A stretch of 64,000 nucleotides of DNA from Chloroflexota bacterium (GTDB lineage Bacteria > Chloroflexota > Anaerolineae > Anaerolineales > UBA4823). Below the pieces are notes generated by a model. The model was not told where the DNA came from, did not search any database, and saw only the letters and a program-made list of their open reading frames with translations. The translations under genes and the position numbers were made by a program. Positions 33,402-42,071 of the stretch are shown here, in pieces. The stretch covers positions 1 through 64,000 of the forward strand of contig JAKOUW010000085.1 of NCBI GenBank assembly GCA_029782365.1, given 5' to 3'. Numbering within the stretch: position 1 is the first letter of the stretch; each line of letters begins with the position of its first letter.

Positions 33402-33968
33402 TTACGCTTTGTTCGCTTCGTTCCACACAACGAAACTGATCGCACCATAGACAAACTGGTGAGCCATGTCTACAAAGCCATTAATGGAGAAGCCCATTTC
33501 AAGTATTGTTATGCCGATCATGACCAGCACTGGCGCCCATGCTTTTAGGGCAGAAACTTTTTTGGCGCGCAGTGCGGCAATGGTCAGTAGAGGAAAACCA
33601 ATTAAGAGGATAAAAGCGATGTAGGTAACCGGGCTGTAACTTCCGGTGATGGCTGACAGAAAAAAGCCGACCGCGCCGCCGGCGTTTCCGATGGCAGTGA
33701 TGACTGTACCAACTTTCCCCAGCAGCCCATCGCCTGCCGCCCCTACCAGATAATAACCGAGGAAACTGGCAGTGAACCCGAGATAGCATAAGCCATAAAT
33801 AAGCGCCATTGTTTTGCCCAGAGACGTTGTGAAATTGAAAGGTGTCTCTCCAACGGCATAGACTGCCGCAGGGTTCATCAATCCAATAATGCCTCCGATG
33901 ATTCCGAGGACGATGCCGGCAAATCCGGCTAACGCGCACCAACGAGCCAACGATTTATTATTTAACAT
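33402..33968 (-). CDS. Multi-pass membrane protein, function unknown
   Basis: 188 residues with about five membrane helices (about 8-30, 50-70, 85-107, 113-130, 143-160). Gly/Ala-rich helices (IVLGIIGGIIGLMNP) and no charged catalytic motif. A strong AAGGAG site precedes ATG 33968. It is first of two small membrane-protein genes; the second starts 30 bp downstream. No family recognised. Base composition is more AT-rich than that of the main operons. Confidence 0.65.
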   Translation of the reverse strand: MLNNKSLARWCALAGFAGIVLGIIGGIIGLMNPAAVYAVGETPFNFTTSLGKTMALIYGLCYLGFTASFLGYYLVGAAGDGLLGKVGTVITAIGNAGGAVGFFLSAITGSYSPVTYIAFILLIGFPLLTIAALRAKKVSALKAWAPVLVMIGITILEMGFSINGFVDMAHQFVYGAISFVVWNEANKA

Positions 33969-34216
33969 TTTTTTCTCCTTTGAGTGAATGATTTTGAACT
34001 GTGGTTAATGTACCGCAGATATATCCTCTGAGTCATGAGGCAGGGGTCCCGATTCTTGACGGGACAAAATGTCCTATAACAAATACTTTAGGGGGATGCC
34101 GTTTGATTTGAGAATCGATTCCGACAAACCGAAAGAATGGTGGCTGAGTCACAGAGGAAGTGCCAGAACTCAAAGATTTTCTCGGGACATCCCCCATTCT
34201 CAAGCAATCTTAAACC

Positions 34217-34240
34217 AAAAACCCCCGATTTTGGGGGTTT
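34217..34240 (-). terminator. Terminator downstream of tRNA-Val
   Basis: AAACCCCC and GGGGGTTT around a short AT loop; on the minus strand a T-rich tract follows, 26 bp after the tRNA 3' end. The surrounding 33969-34266 gap contains only short repeats and no convincing gene. Confidence 0.75.
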
Positions 34241-34266
34241 ACCGAAGGCGCTCAGACACCTTCTAG

Positions 34267-34340
34267 TGGGCGGACAGGGACTCGAACCCGGGACCTCCTC
34301 GGTGTAAGCGAGGCGCTCTAACCAACTGAGCTACCCGCCC
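34267..34340 (-). tRNA. tRNA-Val (UAC)
   Basis: A 74-nt cloverleaf on the minus strand: acceptor GGGCGGG, D arm AGCTCAGTTGGTTAGAGC, anticodon stem CCTCG/CGAGG with loop CTTACAC (anticodon TAC), T arm GGTTCGAGTCC, discriminator A. No encoded CCA. Confidence 0.95.
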
Positions 34341-34349
34341 GTAGGGCAC

Positions 34350-34355
34350 ATTATA
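34350..34355 (-). promoter_or_regulatory. -10 box of tRNA-Val
   Basis: Minus-strand TATAAT ends 9 bp before the tRNA 5' end. Confidence 0.5.
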
Positions 34356-34485
34356 CCGTGCTTTTGACCCTGTGTATAAGTATTTTCAATAAATCTTGCA
34401 TTCTTGCTTGCATTTGTGATAAACTTTTAACCATCCACACAAAACCTGTCGGGTGTTGACCGCCTGCCAGCCGCGGAGAACCAGT

Positions 34486-35319
34486 ATGCCTTACGAGGAT
34501 CGCATTCGCAAAGAACGCAATGGCATGTCGCGCAGCTTTGCCCGCCTTGCCGATTTTTTGCTCGACTCTTACGTCGAAGCTTCTTTTATGACCGCTAGCG
34601 AGCTCGCGCAAACCTTAAACCTGGATGCAGCCACGGTGGTGCGTTTTTCGCAGTCCCTGGGTTACGAAGGGTTTCCTCAACTGCAGCGCGAAATCCGCCA
34701 GCGTGTAAAGGATGATTTGCTCCTGCACTCTAACCATACGACCAATCGAGACTCGCTGGCGGGCATCATCTATACCGCCATGAACGATATTATCCTGGAA
34801 TTGGAAAGAACTCGCATCACGCTGGATATGACAGCTTTGGATAAAATCTGCGAGATGATCGGCAAATCCAGCCGTGTCATCGTCATGCCAGAGGCGCCGG
34901 CCATCCCTTCCGCTTACAACCTGGTGGCGTTTATGGAGCAGGGCGGTTTTCACGTGTATATCGCCCGCACCAGCACGCTCGACCTGGCGCGCGCTCTGCA
35001 CACATCCACTCAGCAAGATATGATTTTAGCGCTGGACATCAGCGGGCAAAATGACAATATCACCCACACTATCGAGCTGGCACGTAAAAATAATATTCCC
35101 ACCACGGCGATCGTCGCCACCGCTTCCCTGCCGTCGGCGCGCGCCGCTGACGCGGTGATCGCCGCGCAGTCGAACCTGACCATATCGCATGGAATTGTAA
35201 CGGTCAATGCTCTGGTGTACTTGCTGTCCGAGGCGCTGCGCTGGCGCTATTCCCAGCGCTTTGCCGGCGCTGAGCAGGCGATTGCCAATTGGAGCAAACT
35301 GCTCCAGGTTAAAGCCTAG
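34486..35319 (+). CDS. MurR/RpiR family transcriptional regulator
   Basis: 277 residues from ATG 34486 (GGAG site; the frame opens 33 bp earlier). The N-terminal HTH_6 domain (about 1-75) has MTASELAQTLNLDAATVVRFSQSLGYEGFPQLQ, the usual recognition helix. The C-terminal SIS domain (about 115-250) binds sugar phosphates in relatives, with MILALDISGQNDNITHTIELA in the ligand loop. The gene heads a plus-strand set with a fumarylacetoacetase-type enzyme, and the psuGK pair converges downstream. It may sense a sugar phosphate such as pseudouridine or ribose phosphate, but this is inference. Confidence 0.92.
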   Translation: MPYEDRIRKERNGMSRSFARLADFLLDSYVEASFMTASELAQTLNLDAATVVRFSQSLGYEGFPQLQREIRQRVKDDLLLHSNHTTNRDSLAGIIYTAMNDIILELERTRITLDMTALDKICEMIGKSSRVIVMPEAPAIPSAYNLVAFMEQGGFHVYIARTSTLDLARALHTSTQQDMILALDISGQNDNITHTIELARKNNIPTTAIVATASLPSARAADAVIAAQSNLTISHGIVTVNALVYLLSEALRWRYSQRFAGAEQAIANWSKLLQVKA

Positions 35320-35363
35320 CATTCTCACAGTCCACCATTTCATCACACCAAAGGAGATTCTTT

Positions 35364-36152
35364 ATGCGGTTTACCCGCTATCAATATAAAGACCAGGAGC
35401 CGCGCCATGGCTGGGTGCATGAAGGCCATGTCGGCCCGGTTGAAGGCGATATTTTCGGTGAATTTCGCCGCAATGAAGCCACGCTGCCGCTAGAAGCAGT
35501 CAAGCTGTTATCTCCCGTCCTGCCCTCCAAAATCCTGGCGATTGGGCGTAATTATGTCGAACACGCCAGAGAGCACAATGCAGAAGTGCCCGAATACCCG
35601 CTGGTGTTTCTCAAACCGCCCTCCGCCGCGCTGAACCCGGGTGATAAAATCTTACTGCCTCCCCAATCCGAGCGCGTAGAACACGAAGCCGAACTGGCCA
35701 TCGTTATCGGCCGGCGCGGGCGCTGGATTCAGCAGGAACAGGCTTCTGCCTATATTCTGGGCTACACCGTAGCCAACGATGTCACCGCCCGCGATTTACA
35801 GCGCAAGGATGGCCAGTGGACACGCTCGAAAGGATTTGATACTTTTGCACCTTTTGGTCCCTGGGTTGATACTGAATTCGACCCGACCGATGCAATCATC
35901 ACATGCTACGTCAATGGCGTCATGCGCCAGATGGGCTCGACGCGCGATATGGTTTTCAAGGTCAGCCAATTGATCGCTTACTGCTCAGCCATCATGACCC
36001 TGGAGCCAGGGGATTTGATCCTCACCGGCACGCCAGCAGGAGTGGGTCCGTTAACTGCCGGCGATGTTGTCGAAGTGCACATCGAGGGTTTGGGCGTCTT
36101 AAGGAATCCGGTCGCCGTGGACCCACGAACTGCCGCGCAAAGCCATGCGTAA
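35364..36152 (+). CDS. Fumarylacetoacetate hydrolase family protein
   Basis: 262 residues. A short N-terminal domain precedes the FAH fold (about 60-255): [40 protein letters not shown] (metal-binding Glu residues), [35 protein letters not shown], and [11 protein letters not shown]. Members cleave or decarboxylate 2-oxo acids or act as isomerases in catechol and sugar-acid breakdown; the substrate cannot be fixed from sequence. Strong AAAGGAG site, 44 bp after the RpiR gene, so probably co-transcribed and under its control. Confidence 0.93.
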   Translation: MRFTRYQYKDQEPRHGWVHEGHVGPVEGDIFGEFRRNEATLPLEAVKLLSPVLPSKILAIGRNYVEHAREHNAEVPEYPLVFLKPPSAALNPGDKILLPPQSERVEHEAELAIVIGRRGRWIQQEQASAYILGYTVANDVTARDLQRKDGQWTRSKGFDTFAPFGPWVDTEFDPTDAIITCYVNGVMRQMGSTRDMVFKVSQLIAYCSAIMTLEPGDLILTGTPAGVGPLTAGDVVEVHIEGLGVLRNPVAVDPRTAAQSHA

Positions 36153-36193
36153 CCCCACCACCTGCCCGCAGGCAAAAAGGGCTGGGCGTAGTT

Positions 36194-37282
36194 ATGAATC
36201 TACCTCAAGTTAACCTGGATATCCACACCGCGGTCATCACGATCCTGGTCGTCTGTGCCTTTTTTGGCCTGATATTTTTGCTGTCTGGGATTCAAGCCTT
36301 GCGCAAAGCCAGACGCCTGAAGTTTTTCCGAATGCGTCGAGATCGCATCATGTCTGGCTGGCGCATGATTTTCAGCGCAGTGCTGCTGGCTGGGGTAGCC
36401 CTGGTGGTTAACCGTTTTGCCGAGCCGGTGATCTACACCTATTTCCCACCGACAGAGACGCTCACACCCACACCCACCATCACATTTACACCGACCATCA
36501 CGCAGACTCCGACAATTACGCTCAGCCCGACGATCACCGACACGCCGTCGCAAACCAACACACCTACCATCACACCCACACCGCACGTGCCTCTGGCGAT
36601 CGAAGTGGTTTTCACGAGCACCGTCACACCAGTGCCTGGCATGGTGTTCAGCCCACTGCAGTTCGCCCAAAAACTGGACAAGTCGTATCTGCCGGTCAAT
36701 CCGAATACCATCTTCCAAAATCCGGTCGGGCACCTGTATGCCTGGTTCAGCTACGATAAGCTGACGCCCGGTGTACAGTGGACCGCCATGTGGCTGAGGG
36801 ATGGCAAACTGGTCTATTATGAAACCAAACCCTGGAACGGCGGCACCGGCGGCATTGGATACTCCGATTGGCAGCCCGCCCCAGAAGAATGGCTGCCTGG
36901 GACTTACGAAGTGCAGATTTTTATTGGCGTTGAATGGCAGGTTTCGGGCCTGTTCTCCGTCGAGGGTGCGGCTCCCACCCCGCTCAGCACTCCAACGCCC
37001 ACTCGTACTCCCACGCCTACCCGCACCCCCACGCCGACCGTCACACCGCGCCTGACAGGCACGCCCACACCCACATCGACTTCATCTGGCACGCCAGGCC
37101 CCAGCCCGACCGCCAGCCCTTCCGATGCTGGCCGCACGGCGCGCCCGACTGATACCGCCATACCGACAAACACGCCCACCCCTACACGGCCCACGGCGAC
37201 CTTCGCACCCACACCCACGCCCACCACCCCAGCGCCGACCGCAACGCACGCACCCACACCCACCAACCCTCCTGCGCCTTAG
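36194..37282 (+). CDS. Membrane protein with Pro/Thr-rich low-complexity segments, function unknown
   Basis: 362 residues from ATG 36194 (the open frame extends 5' to 35903 only over the FAH gene). Two membrane helices (about 11-32 and 54-75) are followed by a TPTPT-type spacer (about 88-130) and a beta-rich domain (about 140-255) with [19 protein letters not shown] and [20 protein letters not shown] second long Pro/Thr/Ala tail (about 260-362) closes the protein. The domain looks Ig-like and should be outside the cell, with the tails acting as wall-spanning spacers. The repeats are imperfect ACNCCN runs. Function unknown. Confidence 0.75.
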   Translation: MNLPQVNLDIHTAVITILVVCAFFGLIFLLSGIQALRKARRLKFFRMRRDRIMSGWRMIFSAVLLAGVALVVNRFAEPVIYTYFPPTETLTPTPTITFTPTITQTPTITLSPTITDTPSQTNTPTITPTPHVPLAIEVVFTSTVTPVPGMVFSPLQFAQKLDKSYLPVNPNTIFQNPVGHLYAWFSYDKLTPGVQWTAMWLRDGKLVYYETKPWNGGTGGIGYSDWQPAPEEWLPGTYEVQIFIGVEWQVSGLFSVEGAAPTPLSTPTPTRTPTPTRTPTPTVTPRLTGTPTPTSTSSGTPGPSPTASPSDAGRTARPTDTAIPTNTPTPTRPTATFAPTPTPTTPAPTATHAPTPTNPPAP

Positions 37283-37296
37283 GTTGATGTTTCTGT

Positions 37297-38196
37297 TTAC
37301 ACCAGGTGTGCGGCGATTTGGGCGGCCAGGCGGGCATTCTGGCGCAGCAGGGCCAGGTTGGTGCGCATGCTTTCTCCATGGGTCAATTCACTGACCCGGC
37401 TCAGCAGGAACGGCGTCACAGCCTGGCCGCGCACCCCCCGCTTTTGGGCATCTTCAAGCGCCAGGGCAATCACTTGCTCTATTTCCTGGTTTTCCAGCGC
37501 CACCTCAGCCGGGGGCGGCTGCACTACCAGGATGGCTGAGTGCATGCCCAGGCCCCAATGCGCAGCAGCCAGGGCGGCGATTTCCTGCGGCTCATCGGCA
37601 CGGGCGCTGACCGGCAGACCACTGCTCAGCGAGTAAAAGGCCGGGAACGTGTTGGTGCGGTAGCCCACTACCGGAACACCCAGAGTCTCCAATAGTTCCA
37701 CTGTCGCCGGTAAATCCAGAATAGCTTTGGCGCCTGCGCACACCACGACAACCGGCGTGCGGCTCATCTCTGTCATATCGGCTGAGACATCTTCTCGGGC
37801 CGAGCGGTGAACGCCGCCGATACCACCAGTGGCGAAAGCCCGGATACCGGCCGCCTGGGCGATGAGCAGGGTGCCAGCGACGGTCGTACCGCCGTCTGCT
37901 TTTTGCGCCAGCGCCGCGCCGAAGTCGCGTGAGCTGACTTTGCGCACAGCATGGCCTACTGCAAGGCGTTCCAGGTCGGCTGCTTGCAGCCCAACCCGGA
38001 TGCGACCTTGCATAACAGCAATGGTAGCAGGCGTGGCGCCCTCAGAGCGCACTTCGGATTCCATATCGTTGGCGAGCTGGATGTTATCTGGGTAAGGCAG
38101 GCCGTGGGTGATCACGGTGGATTCGAGGGCGACGACCGCTTTATTTCGTGTAAGGGCGTTCTGCACTTCGGGTAGGATATCGATGTAGGCGTTCAT
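37297..38196 (-). CDS. psuG: Pseudouridine-5'-phosphate glycosidase
   Basis: 299 residues. It splits pseudouridine 5'-phosphate into uracil and ribose 5-phosphate. Motifs: VALESTVITHGLPYP near the start, RDFGAALAQKADGGTTVAGTL with the catalytic Lys, FATGGIGGVHR, VVCAGAKAILDLPATVE with the second Lys, and GYRTNTFPAFYS. Full length for the family. It lies 19 bp after the kinase gene with a GAGG ribosome site, forming a psuK-psuG pair; the uracil product can feed Upp at 57.6 kb. Confidence 0.95.
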   Translation of the reverse strand: MNAYIDILPEVQNALTRNKAVVALESTVITHGLPYPDNIQLANDMESEVRSEGATPATIAVMQGRIRVGLQAADLERLAVGHAVRKVSSRDFGAALAQKADGGTTVAGTLLIAQAAGIRAFATGGIGGVHRSAREDVSADMTEMSRTPVVVVCAGAKAILDLPATVELLETLGVPVVGYRTNTFPAFYSLSSGLPVSARADEPQEIAALAAAHWGLGMHSAILVVQPPPAEVALENQEIEQVIALALEDAQKRGVRGQAVTPFLLSRVSELTHGESMRTNLALLRQNARLAAQIAAHLV

Positions 38197-38215
38197 CAGA
38201 ACCTCAGGAAAAGGA

Positions 38216-39169
38216 TTAAGCGATCAGGTGATCGTACAATTTTTGCAAAGATAGATCCTTGACCACCGACCCCACCTGCCCCATGGTCAGGGAAAGCGCC
38301 GCCGCCCCCAGACGCACCGCATCGTCCACCGGCATTCCGCTCAACAAACCAAACAAAATAGCCGCGCTAAGCGCGTCACCGGCGCCAGTTGGGTCGACAA
38401 TTGAGGTGCGGATGGCGGAGATCATGCCGGTTGTTTCCGAGGTGGCATACACGACGCCTGAATTGGGAATAACGACTGAGACGATTGAAACGCCTTGACT
38501 GACCAACTGCTTGGCTGCTTCAAGCAGCTCGCGCCGCCGTTTCGAAACCGCCTCTCTACCGGTCAGCACGCAGGCTTCTGTGTAATTGGGAGTCAGCATC
38601 TGGATGTTCTTGATATAGGGGAGCAGTTTGTTCGCCAGGACTGCTGATGTTGGGTCGGCGCACAGCGGTATATGCGCCCGCCGGGCCATAGAAATGATGG
38701 TGCGAATGGATTCTTTACTCAGATTGCCATCGATAAATACGGCCGAGGCTTGGGAAAACAACCCACCCAGGCTGCGGAGGTAATCTGGTGTGATCAATCC
38801 AACAGCCCGCATGTCGTCGAGGGCAAGTTCAAGCGCGCCAGAATTGTCTACAACTGCCAGATAAGTGCCCGTGGGCTGCTGTTCTGCCCGCATGACACGG
38901 CTGACATCCACCTCGCATGCCACAAGTTCGGCAAGTAACTGGTCGCCCGCCCGGTCCACACCCACAGCGGATATCAATGTAACAGGTTGGCCTAGGCGCG
39001 CCAGGTTTTCAGCGATATTGCGCGCCACACCGCCAAACGAAGAACGAATTTGAGCCGGGTTAGATATCCCCACTTGCAGGCTGCTGCTCAACCGCCCGAT
39101 CATATCGATCCCTGCTCCGCCAATAACCAATACTGGGCCTTCCGGATTTGGGGAGAATTCGTTATCCAT
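38216..39169 (-). CDS. psuK: PfkB-family sugar kinase, probable pseudouridine kinase
   Basis: 317 residues from ATG 39169. PfkB fold: VIGGAGIDMIGRL and FGGVARNIAENLARLGQPVTLISAVG at the start, and DPTGAGDALSAAILFGLLSG near the end with the catalytic Asp. Coupling to psuG on the same strand (19-bp gap) is the reason for calling it pseudouridine kinase rather than ribokinase or fructokinase. A -10 TACAAT ends 6 nt before the ATG and no ribosome site is present, so the mRNA is probably leaderless. Confidence 0.88.
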   Translation of the reverse strand: MDNEFSPNPEGPVLVIGGAGIDMIGRLSSSLQVGISNPAQIRSSFGGVARNIAENLARLGQPVTLISAVGVDRAGDQLLAELVACEVDVSRVMRAEQQPTGTYLAVVDNSGALELALDDMRAVGLITPDYLRSLGGLFSQASAVFIDGNLSKESIRTIISMARRAHIPLCADPTSAVLANKLLPYIKNIQMLTPNYTEACVLTGREAVSKRRRELLEAAKQLVSQGVSIVSVVIPNSGVVYATSETTGMISAIRTSIVDPTGAGDALSAAILFGLLSGMPVDDAVRLGAAALSLTMGQVGSVVKDLSLQKLYDHLIA

Positions 39170-39175
39170 AGTCAA

Positions 39176-39181
39176 ATTGTA
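39176..39181 (-). promoter_or_regulatory. -10 box of leaderless psuKG operon
   Basis: Minus-strand TACAAT, 6 nt before ATG 39169. Confidence 0.45.
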
Positions 39182-39221
39182 ACCGAATTTCTTCCAAAAT
39201 CTCCAAATATGTAAAAAACGC

Positions 39222-39250
39222 TTGACAGAACATTTGTTCTGTTATACACT
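39222..39250 (+). promoter_or_regulatory. Promoter of coiled-coil gene with overlapping LexA-type box
   Basis: TTGACA (39222-39227), 17-bp spacer, TACACT (39245-39250). The spacer is almost entirely occupied by the palindrome ACAGAACA-TT-TGTTCTGT (39225-39242), which contains GAAC-N4-GTTC, the LexA/DinR box pattern of Gram-positive and Chloroflexota bacteria. A repressor bound there would block RNA polymerase. Confidence 0.65.
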
Positions 39251-39282
39251 CATCATGAAATACATGTTATGATCAATTTACT

Positions 39283-40689
39283 ATGAGCGGAAGAAAACGC
39301 GCCACTGTCTCGTTGAGTAATGATGATCGCAAACGACTGCAGGCTGCCAGCGAACGACTGAGCCAGGTCGAGCACGATTATAATGAACTGCGCCAAAGGA
39401 TTCAGCAATTCAACAACCAGGAGAACCAGGCCTCTTACCACGAGCTCGAAGCGCGCCAGCAAGGAATCAACCACTCATTGGCCGGCATGAACCAACAACT
39501 AATGGCAATCGAAATCCAAACCAGCCAGGCTCTGCTCGAACAGGCTGCCGACTTTCACCAACAGAACCTGATCACCGGCACTGCAATTTGGGACCAAACC
39601 AACCAACTGCTAAACCAGCACAGCGCAAGCGTTTACGCGGCAATCGAAGCTAGCCAGGGAGCCCGGCAGGCTGAATTTCTACGGCTGAACAACGCCCTGA
39701 TCCACCAAAAAAACCAGACCCAATCCAAGAAACGCGCAGCCCGCAGTATGATCCAGGCAGCGGCTATTTTGTACCAGGCATTGGAAACCGCCTATCACGA
39801 CGAACCAAAAGCCTTTAAGCAGTTGCAGGAATTTCAGAACGCCATCGAACTGGCGGCCAGCAATTTGGAAAGTGATTTTTCCGAAGCTGCCCTGGTAGCC
39901 GCCCAGCAGGCTTATCATGGCCTCAGCAACCTGCGTGGTGAAATGGAAGTTATCATCCAACAACGCGGCTATTTATTTACGCTTGCTTCGGCCAAAGCCC
40001 ACGAGGTAAAAGAAATAATCGAAAAAAACCAGCACATCCGCGCCATGGATCTGGATGGGAATTTATTGGAAATTCAAATCGATACTGATTTTTGGAGTGA
40101 AGGCCGACTGGGTTACCTGGACGAAATCATCCAACAAATTGAAACTGCACTCAATCGGCCGGTGCAGGAATTGGAAACGGAAAACCTGGCGGCGTATATC
40201 CAAGTGTGCGAACAGGTGGAAACAGAGATTATTCAATCGGTTCACCAGGCTCGTTTGAATGCCATCTCATCCCAGGTGCGGTTTAATATCGCCGAATGTG
40301 TGGTTGGCGCGCTGAAAGAGCAAGGTTTCACTTTGGAAAATTCGGAATATGGCGGGGATGATATGCGCAATCAATATTCGATGGTGTTGGCTGATTTCGA
40401 AGGCAATGAAGTCAGTATTGAAATCTCTCCGGTTCCAGGGGAGATTATCGATCACAATCTTGAAATGGTTTCGCATGACAAAGACCTGCGCACCGAGCAT
40501 GAGCTGCGCCAGCGCGGTAAAGAATTGGCGACTTCGCTGCGCGGGTTCGGTCTTCAAATTGGACGCATCAGCGGTGCGCCTGTTGGCGCTTCCCTGCCCA
40601 CATCGCAGGAGCCTGCAAAATTCGTGCGAGAATCTCCCCCTCCAACGTATCACATCAATAAACGAATACCCGGGCATAAGACTGATTAG
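39283..40689 (+). CDS. Large coiled-coil protein, putatively SOS-controlled, function unknown
   Basis: 468 residues, mostly helical. Residues about 15-120 and 170-310 show heptad-like, Gln/Glu/Ala-rich coiled coils (NDDRKRLQAASERLSQVEHD). A compact C-terminal domain (about 340-430) contains VVGALKEQGFTLENSEYGGDD, ADFEGNEVSIEISPVPGEI and LEMVSHDKDLRTEHELRQRG. The last 35 residues are Pro-rich. No membrane helix, signal peptide, ATPase motif or known domain is visible. The gene has a near-consensus promoter overlapped by a LexA-type palindrome and faces two SPFH-like genes. A DNA-damage role is suggested only by the promoter. ATG 39283 has no clear ribosome site. Confidence 0.7.
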   Translation: MSGRKRATVSLSNDDRKRLQAASERLSQVEHDYNELRQRIQQFNNQENQASYHELEARQQGINHSLAGMNQQLMAIEIQTSQALLEQAADFHQQNLITGTAIWDQTNQLLNQHSASVYAAIEASQGARQAEFLRLNNALIHQKNQTQSKKRAARSMIQAAAILYQALETAYHDEPKAFKQLQEFQNAIELAASNLESDFSEAALVAAQQAYHGLSNLRGEMEVIIQQRGYLFTLASAKAHEVKEIIEKNQHIRAMDLDGNLLEIQIDTDFWSEGRLGYLDEIIQQIETALNRPVQELETENLAAYIQVCEQVETEIIQSVHQARLNAISSQVRFNIAECVVGALKEQGFTLENSEYGGDDMRNQYSMVLADFEGNEVSIEISPVPGEIIDHNLEMVSHDKDLRTEHELRQRGKELATSLRGFGLQIGRISGAPVGASLPTSQEPAKFVRESPPPTYHINKRIPGHKTD

Positions 40690-40751
40690 TTGAACATTTC
40701 AACCGCAATCGCACAATTCTATCGCTTAATGACGAAAGGCTGCTCGGTTCG

Positions 40752-42071
40752 TTATTCGGTATCCGGATTAGGCAGGTAAGCGCGCGACATACCTTCCAAA
40801 ACATGGCTGACTTTGAACAAGAACAGTTTCGGCAGCGCTTCCTTATTCAAATCACCTTCCAACCTCGCCTTTTCAAGCGCGTCTACCAAGGCAGAGAGCA
40901 GCTCGGCTTGCGCCTCTGCGCGGGCCAAATCCACATGGACCTGGCGCTGGATATCACCCTGCGCCCGCGTAACTTCGGCCTTGCCCAGCCATGGCGCCGC
41001 CCACACATTAATCCATTCTTCTTCAACCTGCGGCTCTTCGAAGTTAAAATGCCCAATATCAAACCACAGCAGTTCAGCGCCTACATCCTTCAAGCGATCG
41101 CGGAAAGAAACACCCATGATTTCGCCGCGAATTGCCTCGCGCACACTGGCTTCACCATCTCGCCCGGTGATTACGTCATCCAAACGGCTGCGGCGGATGT
41201 AGTTCAAGATTTCTCCCTCCACCCGTCCGCTGACCACCGAGCTCCAACTGGCCAGGCCGTCTTTGCGTATCTGGCGGTTGTAAGCGATATTCCGGATGGC
41301 TTTCACGGAAAATGGATAAGGGAATTGGGGCGAGCGCCCGGTCACACCTGCCAGCCTTCGACCTCCCACTGTGCGGTAGCGGAAGTGAATATCATGCACA
41401 GTCACCATGATCCCGTCTTTCGACATGGCGGTTTTCTTTTCGATAAACCCATGCTGGTCCGTAAGGTCAACGATGTCGCTGATGCGTTCGTAGCGCGAAA
41501 CGAAATACCTGCCTTGCGAAAGCACCATTGAAGGATGAGTCATGCTCTCAAACAAAACAGCACTGCCAGGGGTAATGAACACAAAACCAGGCCCGCCGAT
41601 CAGATCGAGAGAATTTTCCTCGCCTGGTTTCAACTCGCGCTTGCCATTGTTTATTCTTAAAAGCGGATATTCGATGGAGAATAAACAGGCCAGCATATAG
41701 CGCATGGCGAAGGTATAACTTTTCAATTCATAAATATCCTGGATATAGCGTGCACCGAAAATGATCGCCACAACCAGGGGGATGAACGGGATTAACAAAT
41801 ACCTTAATCCAGCCAGGCTGAAAACCAGCGAAATGTAGCGCAGCAAACTTGCCGGAAAATATTCAATTAACGGCGTCATTTCCAGGTAAGTGGGGCTGAT
41901 GTCTGTGTACAAGAAATATTCGATAGCCGCGCCGATCAACACCACCAGGAAACCCAGGGCTAATCCAGCCACGAAGCGGAATGTGCCCCAACCCTGGTCG
42001 CCCTCCAAGAAACCATTGCGGAATGAGCGCAGACGCCACAAACGCTGACTTAGCGTGGGGCGAGTATTCAC
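40752..42071 (-). CDS. SPFH/Band 7-like membrane protein (second of a tandem pair)
   Basis: 439 residues from GTG 42071, with a GAGGAGG site overlapping the end of the upstream gene (GTGA). N-terminal membrane helices lie near 28-50 and 75-110. The SPFH-like domain (about 155-345) has GGPGFVFITPGSAVLFE, KKTAMSKDGIMVTVHDIHFRYR and ISDIVDLTDQ, then a helical tail rich in Ala/Glu/Arg (about 350-415, LARAEAQAELLSALVDALEKA). SPFH proteins such as HflC, flotillin and stomatin build large membrane rings that organise proteases or lipids. The pairing with another SPFH protein recalls HflK-HflC, but sequence identity to those is not claimed. Confidence 0.7.
   Translation of the reverse strand: MNTRPTLSQRLWRLRSFRNGFLEGDQGWGTFRFVAGLALGFLVVLIGAAIEYFLYTDISPTYLEMTPLIEYFPASLLRYISLVFSLAGLRYLLIPFIPLVVAIIFGARYIQDIYELKSYTFAMRYMLACLFSIEYPLLRINNGKRELKPGEENSLDLIGGPGFVFITPGSAVLFESMTHPSMVLSQGRYFVSRYERISDIVDLTDQHGFIEKKTAMSKDGIMVTVHDIHFRYRTVGGRRLAGVTGRSPQFPYPFSVKAIRNIAYNRQIRKDGLASWSSVVSGRVEGEILNYIRRSRLDDVITGRDGEASVREAIRGEIMGVSFRDRLKDVGAELLWFDIGHFNFEEPQVEEEWINVWAAPWLGKAEVTRAQGDIQRQVHVDLARAEAQAELLSALVDALEKARLEGDLNKEALPKLFLFKVSHVLEGMSRAYLPNPDTE

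Noticed and set aside
34048..34200. Scattered inverted matches (GTCCCG/CGGGAC, GGGGGATG/CATCCCCC) considered as a mobile-element end
   Set aside because: The arms are short and not nested, and there is no transposase or target duplication.
25000..34200. AT-richer stretch considered as a genomic island
   Set aside because: No integrase, no tRNA-linked attachment repeat and no phage genes; composition alone is weak evidence.
34069..34266. Plus-strand 65-residue open frame between membrane proteins and tRNA-Val
   Set aside because: No ribosome site, no family, and it runs through the tRNA terminator hairpin.
35903..36193. Upstream extension of the Pro/Thr-rich protein frame
   Set aside because: It overlaps the fumarylacetoacetase gene out of frame, and the membrane helix begins just after ATG 36194.
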